Positions 6,741-8,250 of a stretch of 8,250 nt of DNA are shown here, piece by piece. Numbering within the stretch: position 1 is the stretch's first letter; every line of letters starts with the position of its first letter. Below the pieces are notes generated by a model that saw only the letters and a program-made list of their open reading frames with translations, was not told the origin of the DNA and ran no database searches. This DNA comes from an uncultured Collinsella sp. (GTDB lineage Bacteria > Actinomycetota > Coriobacteriia > Coriobacteriales > Coriobacteriaceae): NCBI GenBank assembly GCA_902496375.1, contig CABVAS010000060.1, positions 1-8,250 on the forward strand, read 5' to 3'. A program made the translations under genes and the position numbers.

Positions 6741-7550
6741 ATGTCGTTTCTAACTTCGATGTTCAAGACCGAAAAGCCGGTTATCGGAATGCTGCACCTG
6801 CGTCCTCTGCCGGGCGATCCACTGTATTACCCGGGCGGAAGCGTGTCGCAGGTCGTGGAAGCCGCCAAGCGCGATCTCGAAGCGTTGCAACGGGGCGGTG
6901 TCGATGGCATTTTGATTACCAATGAGCTCTCGATGCCCTATGAGCAGCACGTTTCTCCCTCAACCCTTGCATCGATGGGCTATGTAATCGGGGCTCTGTC
7001 CCATGATTTGTCGACCCCTTGGGGAGCTGAAGCTATTTACGATGGTGATGCCACAATCGAGCTGTGCGCTGCCGTCGATGCGCAGTTCACGCGCTGCAAT
7101 TTTTGCGGTGCCTGGGCCGGTGATCTCGGGCTGATTAACCGAGATTTCGCTCACACCATGCGTCGCAAGACGGCGCTGCGCCTGGACGACCTCAAGCTTT
7201 TTCACTTCATCACGAGCGAGGGGGAGGTTTATCTCAACGACCGCACGACTGCGGACATTGCCGATTCACTTCTCTTTAATTGCCTTCCAGATGCGATGGT
7301 CATCGGCGGTTCGGCTGCCGGTCGTGGTGCTTCGGGCGAGCTTGCCGATGAGGTCCGCGAGCGTGTTGGCGAAGTGCCTGTGGTATGTGGCACCGGTTGT
7401 CGCGAAAATACCGTGGCTGACGTATTTGCTCACTACGATGGCGCGTTTGTCGGCACCTGCTTAAAGCGCGACGGAAAGCTGGATGCCCCGGTTGATGTTG
7501 AGCGGGTAGTTCGTTTTATGGCTGCCACTCGTACGGCGCGAGGGAAGTAG
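6741..7550 (+). CDS. BtpA/SgcQ family TIM-barrel protein
   Basis: A 269-residue member of the BtpA family. It matches my memory of E. coli SgcQ along its length: PVIGMLHLRPLPGDP (13-27), LQRGGVDGILITNE (49-62), PDAMVIGGSAAG (183-194), and a C-terminal phosphate-binding-like VVCGTG (214-219) with GTCLKRDG...APVD (238-252). BtpA was named for a cyanobacterial photosystem I biogenesis factor, while bacterial homologues lie in sugar operons such as sgc, and the fold suggests a sugar-phosphate or nucleoside-like substrate. Its biochemical reaction is not established. Photosystem annotation would be misleading in this setting. AAGGAG (6729-6734) lies 6 nt before ATG 6741, which is why it is preferred over the in-frame ATG at 6726. 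The FGGY kinase follows after 6 bp, so the two probably act on one pathway. Confidence 0.9.
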   Translation: MSFLTSMFKTEKPVIGMLHLRPLPGDPLYYPGGSVSQVVEAAKRDLEALQRGGVDGILITNELSMPYEQHVSPSTLASMGYVIGALSHDLSTPWGAEAIYDGDATIELCAAVDAQFTRCNFCGAWAGDLGLINRDFAHTMRRKTALRLDDLKLFHFITSEGEVYLNDRTTADIADSLLFNCLPDAMVIGGSAAGRGASGELADEVRERVGEVPVVCGTGCRENTVADVFAHYDGAFVGTCLKRDGKLDAPVDVERVVRFMAATRTARGK

Positions 7551-7556
7551 GCACCT

Positions 7557-8250
7557 ATGGCGTTCTATCTGGGTATTGATATTGGGACAAGCGCCTCTAA
7601 AGGCGTTTTAATCGATGATCGATGCAACATCGTTTGCCAGGCCTCTTGTGGACACGAGACGGACAACCCGCGTGATGGATGGTACCAGCATGATGCGGAG
7701 GCAGTTTGGTGGGGAGATTTTTGTCGCTTGTCGCGCGAGCTGGTGGTGCGATCGGGGGTTAATGCGGCGCAGATTGGATGCGTGGGCCTTTCCGCATTGG
7801 GTTGCGACTGCGTACCGGTCGATACCGAGTGCAACGCGCTGGCGCCCGCGATTTTATATGGAGTCGATGCACGTTCGAAGCCGCAGATTGACGAGCTTCT
7901 TTCCGAATATGGGCCAGATCGCGCACGCGAGCTTTTCGGGCACGATCCCTGTTCGTCAGATATTGCTCCAAAGATCTTGTGGTTTAAGGAGAATATGCCC
8001 GAGGTGCACGAACGTGCCGCGAAGTTCCTGACGGCGTCATCGTTTCTGTGCGCGAAGTTGACGGGGCGTTTTACGGTGGACCGTTATTTGGCGGAGGATT
8101 TTCTTCCCCTATACGATCGCTACACTTGGAAGGTTGATGCTCGGGAATGTGATCGTTTCTGCCGGCCTGACCAGATGGCGGAGGTAATGTCGGCTACCGA
8201 TATTGCCGGGGTGATTACGCAGCGTGCGGCTGAGGCGACGGGGCTCGTGG
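7557..8250 (+). CDS. FGGY-family carbohydrate kinase, N-terminal part (3' truncated)
   Basis: The first 231 residues of a kinase usually near 500 residues; the frame is open at the window end. It has the phosphate-1 motif YLGIDIGTSASKGVL (4-18) with D8, the xylulokinase-style DGWYQHDAEAVW (40-51), VGLSALG (76-82) in place of the usual GLSGQ, APAILYGVDARS (96-107), APKILWFKENMPEV (137-150) and ASSFLCAKLTGRF (160-172). These place it among xylulokinase/gluconokinase-like FGGY kinases. The ATP-binding half and the second catalytic Asp lie beyond the window. The replacement of GQ by AL in the sugar-binding loop argues against plain xylulokinase. ATG 7557 follows the BtpA stop by 6 bp, with AGGGAAG (7541-7547) as the probable ribosome site. 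Its arginine codons are mixed: 4 of 16 are CGA or CGG. Confidence 0.88.
   Translation, partial: MAFYLGIDIGTSASKGVLIDDRCNIVCQASCGHETDNPRDGWYQHDAEAVWWGDFCRLSRELVVRSGVNAAQIGCVGLSALGCDCVPVDTECNALAPAILYGVDARSKPQIDELLSEYGPDRARELFGHDPCSSDIAPKILWFKENMPEVHERAAKFLTASSFLCAKLTGRFTVDRYLAEDFLPLYDRYTWKVDARECDRFCRPDQMAEVMSATDIAGVITQRAAEATGLV

Noticed and set aside
6741..7550. Photosystem I biogenesis function from the BtpA family name
   Set aside because: The neighbours are sugar kinases and a deglycase, nothing photosynthetic is present, and SgcQ-type homologues are the better guide.
7615..8031. Plus-strand open frame of 138 aa in another frame of the last gene
   Set aside because: The FGGY kinase frame from 7557 carries clear family motifs over the same bases; this one has none.

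Overview
The window is a dense, single-strand block of ten genes (two of them cut by the window edges), all reading rightward with gaps mostly under 65 bp. High GC, strong use of GC-ending codons, and the gene content suggest a gut actinobacterium of the Coriobacteriia, Collinsella-like. That placement is an inference from style, not proven by a marker gene.

Layout. Bases 1-112 hold the last transmembrane segment of a membrane protein, probably the transporter for the pathway. Next are an Amidohydro_3/YtcJ-like amidohydrolase (122-1705), a FrlC-like TIM-barrel epimerase (1707-2558), a FrlB-like SIS-domain deglycase (2620-3588) and a FrlD-like PfkB sugar kinase (3603-4466). A 15-bp-stem hairpin with a terminator-like shape lies at 4537-4570. 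After it come a second, divergent PfkB kinase (4588-5388), an Amidohydro_2 family TIM-barrel protein (5416-6276), a YjbQ/UPF0047 protein (6279-6707), a BtpA/SgcQ family TIM-barrel protein (6741-7550) and the N-terminal part of an FGGY carbohydrate kinase (7557 to the window end).

How the genes may work together. FrlC + FrlB + FrlD is the signature of Amadori-product (fructosamine) catabolism. The kinase phosphorylates the sugar at C6, the SIS deglycase splits the phosphorylated fructosamine into glucose 6-phosphate and the free amine, and the epimerase feeds in the C3 epimer. The upstream membrane protein and amidohydrolase would supply import and trimming of the substrate. The second half (divergent PfkB, Amidohydro_2, YjbQ, BtpA, FGGY kinase) is not part of any frl or fra operon I know. 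It looks like an attached second sugar module, or an extension to a different glycated or sugar-linked substrate. Two enzymes in the block have lost hallmark metal-site residues (HxF in the first amidohydrolase; LxH plus Asp-to-Asn in the second), and the second PfkB has lost the usual GGN sugar-binding motif. The chemistry may therefore differ from the textbook families.

No regulator, promoter, tRNA, rRNA, CRISPR array, insertion sequence or long repeat was seen. The only gaps above 50 bp are 2559-2619 and 4467-4587, and both carry possible RNA hairpins.
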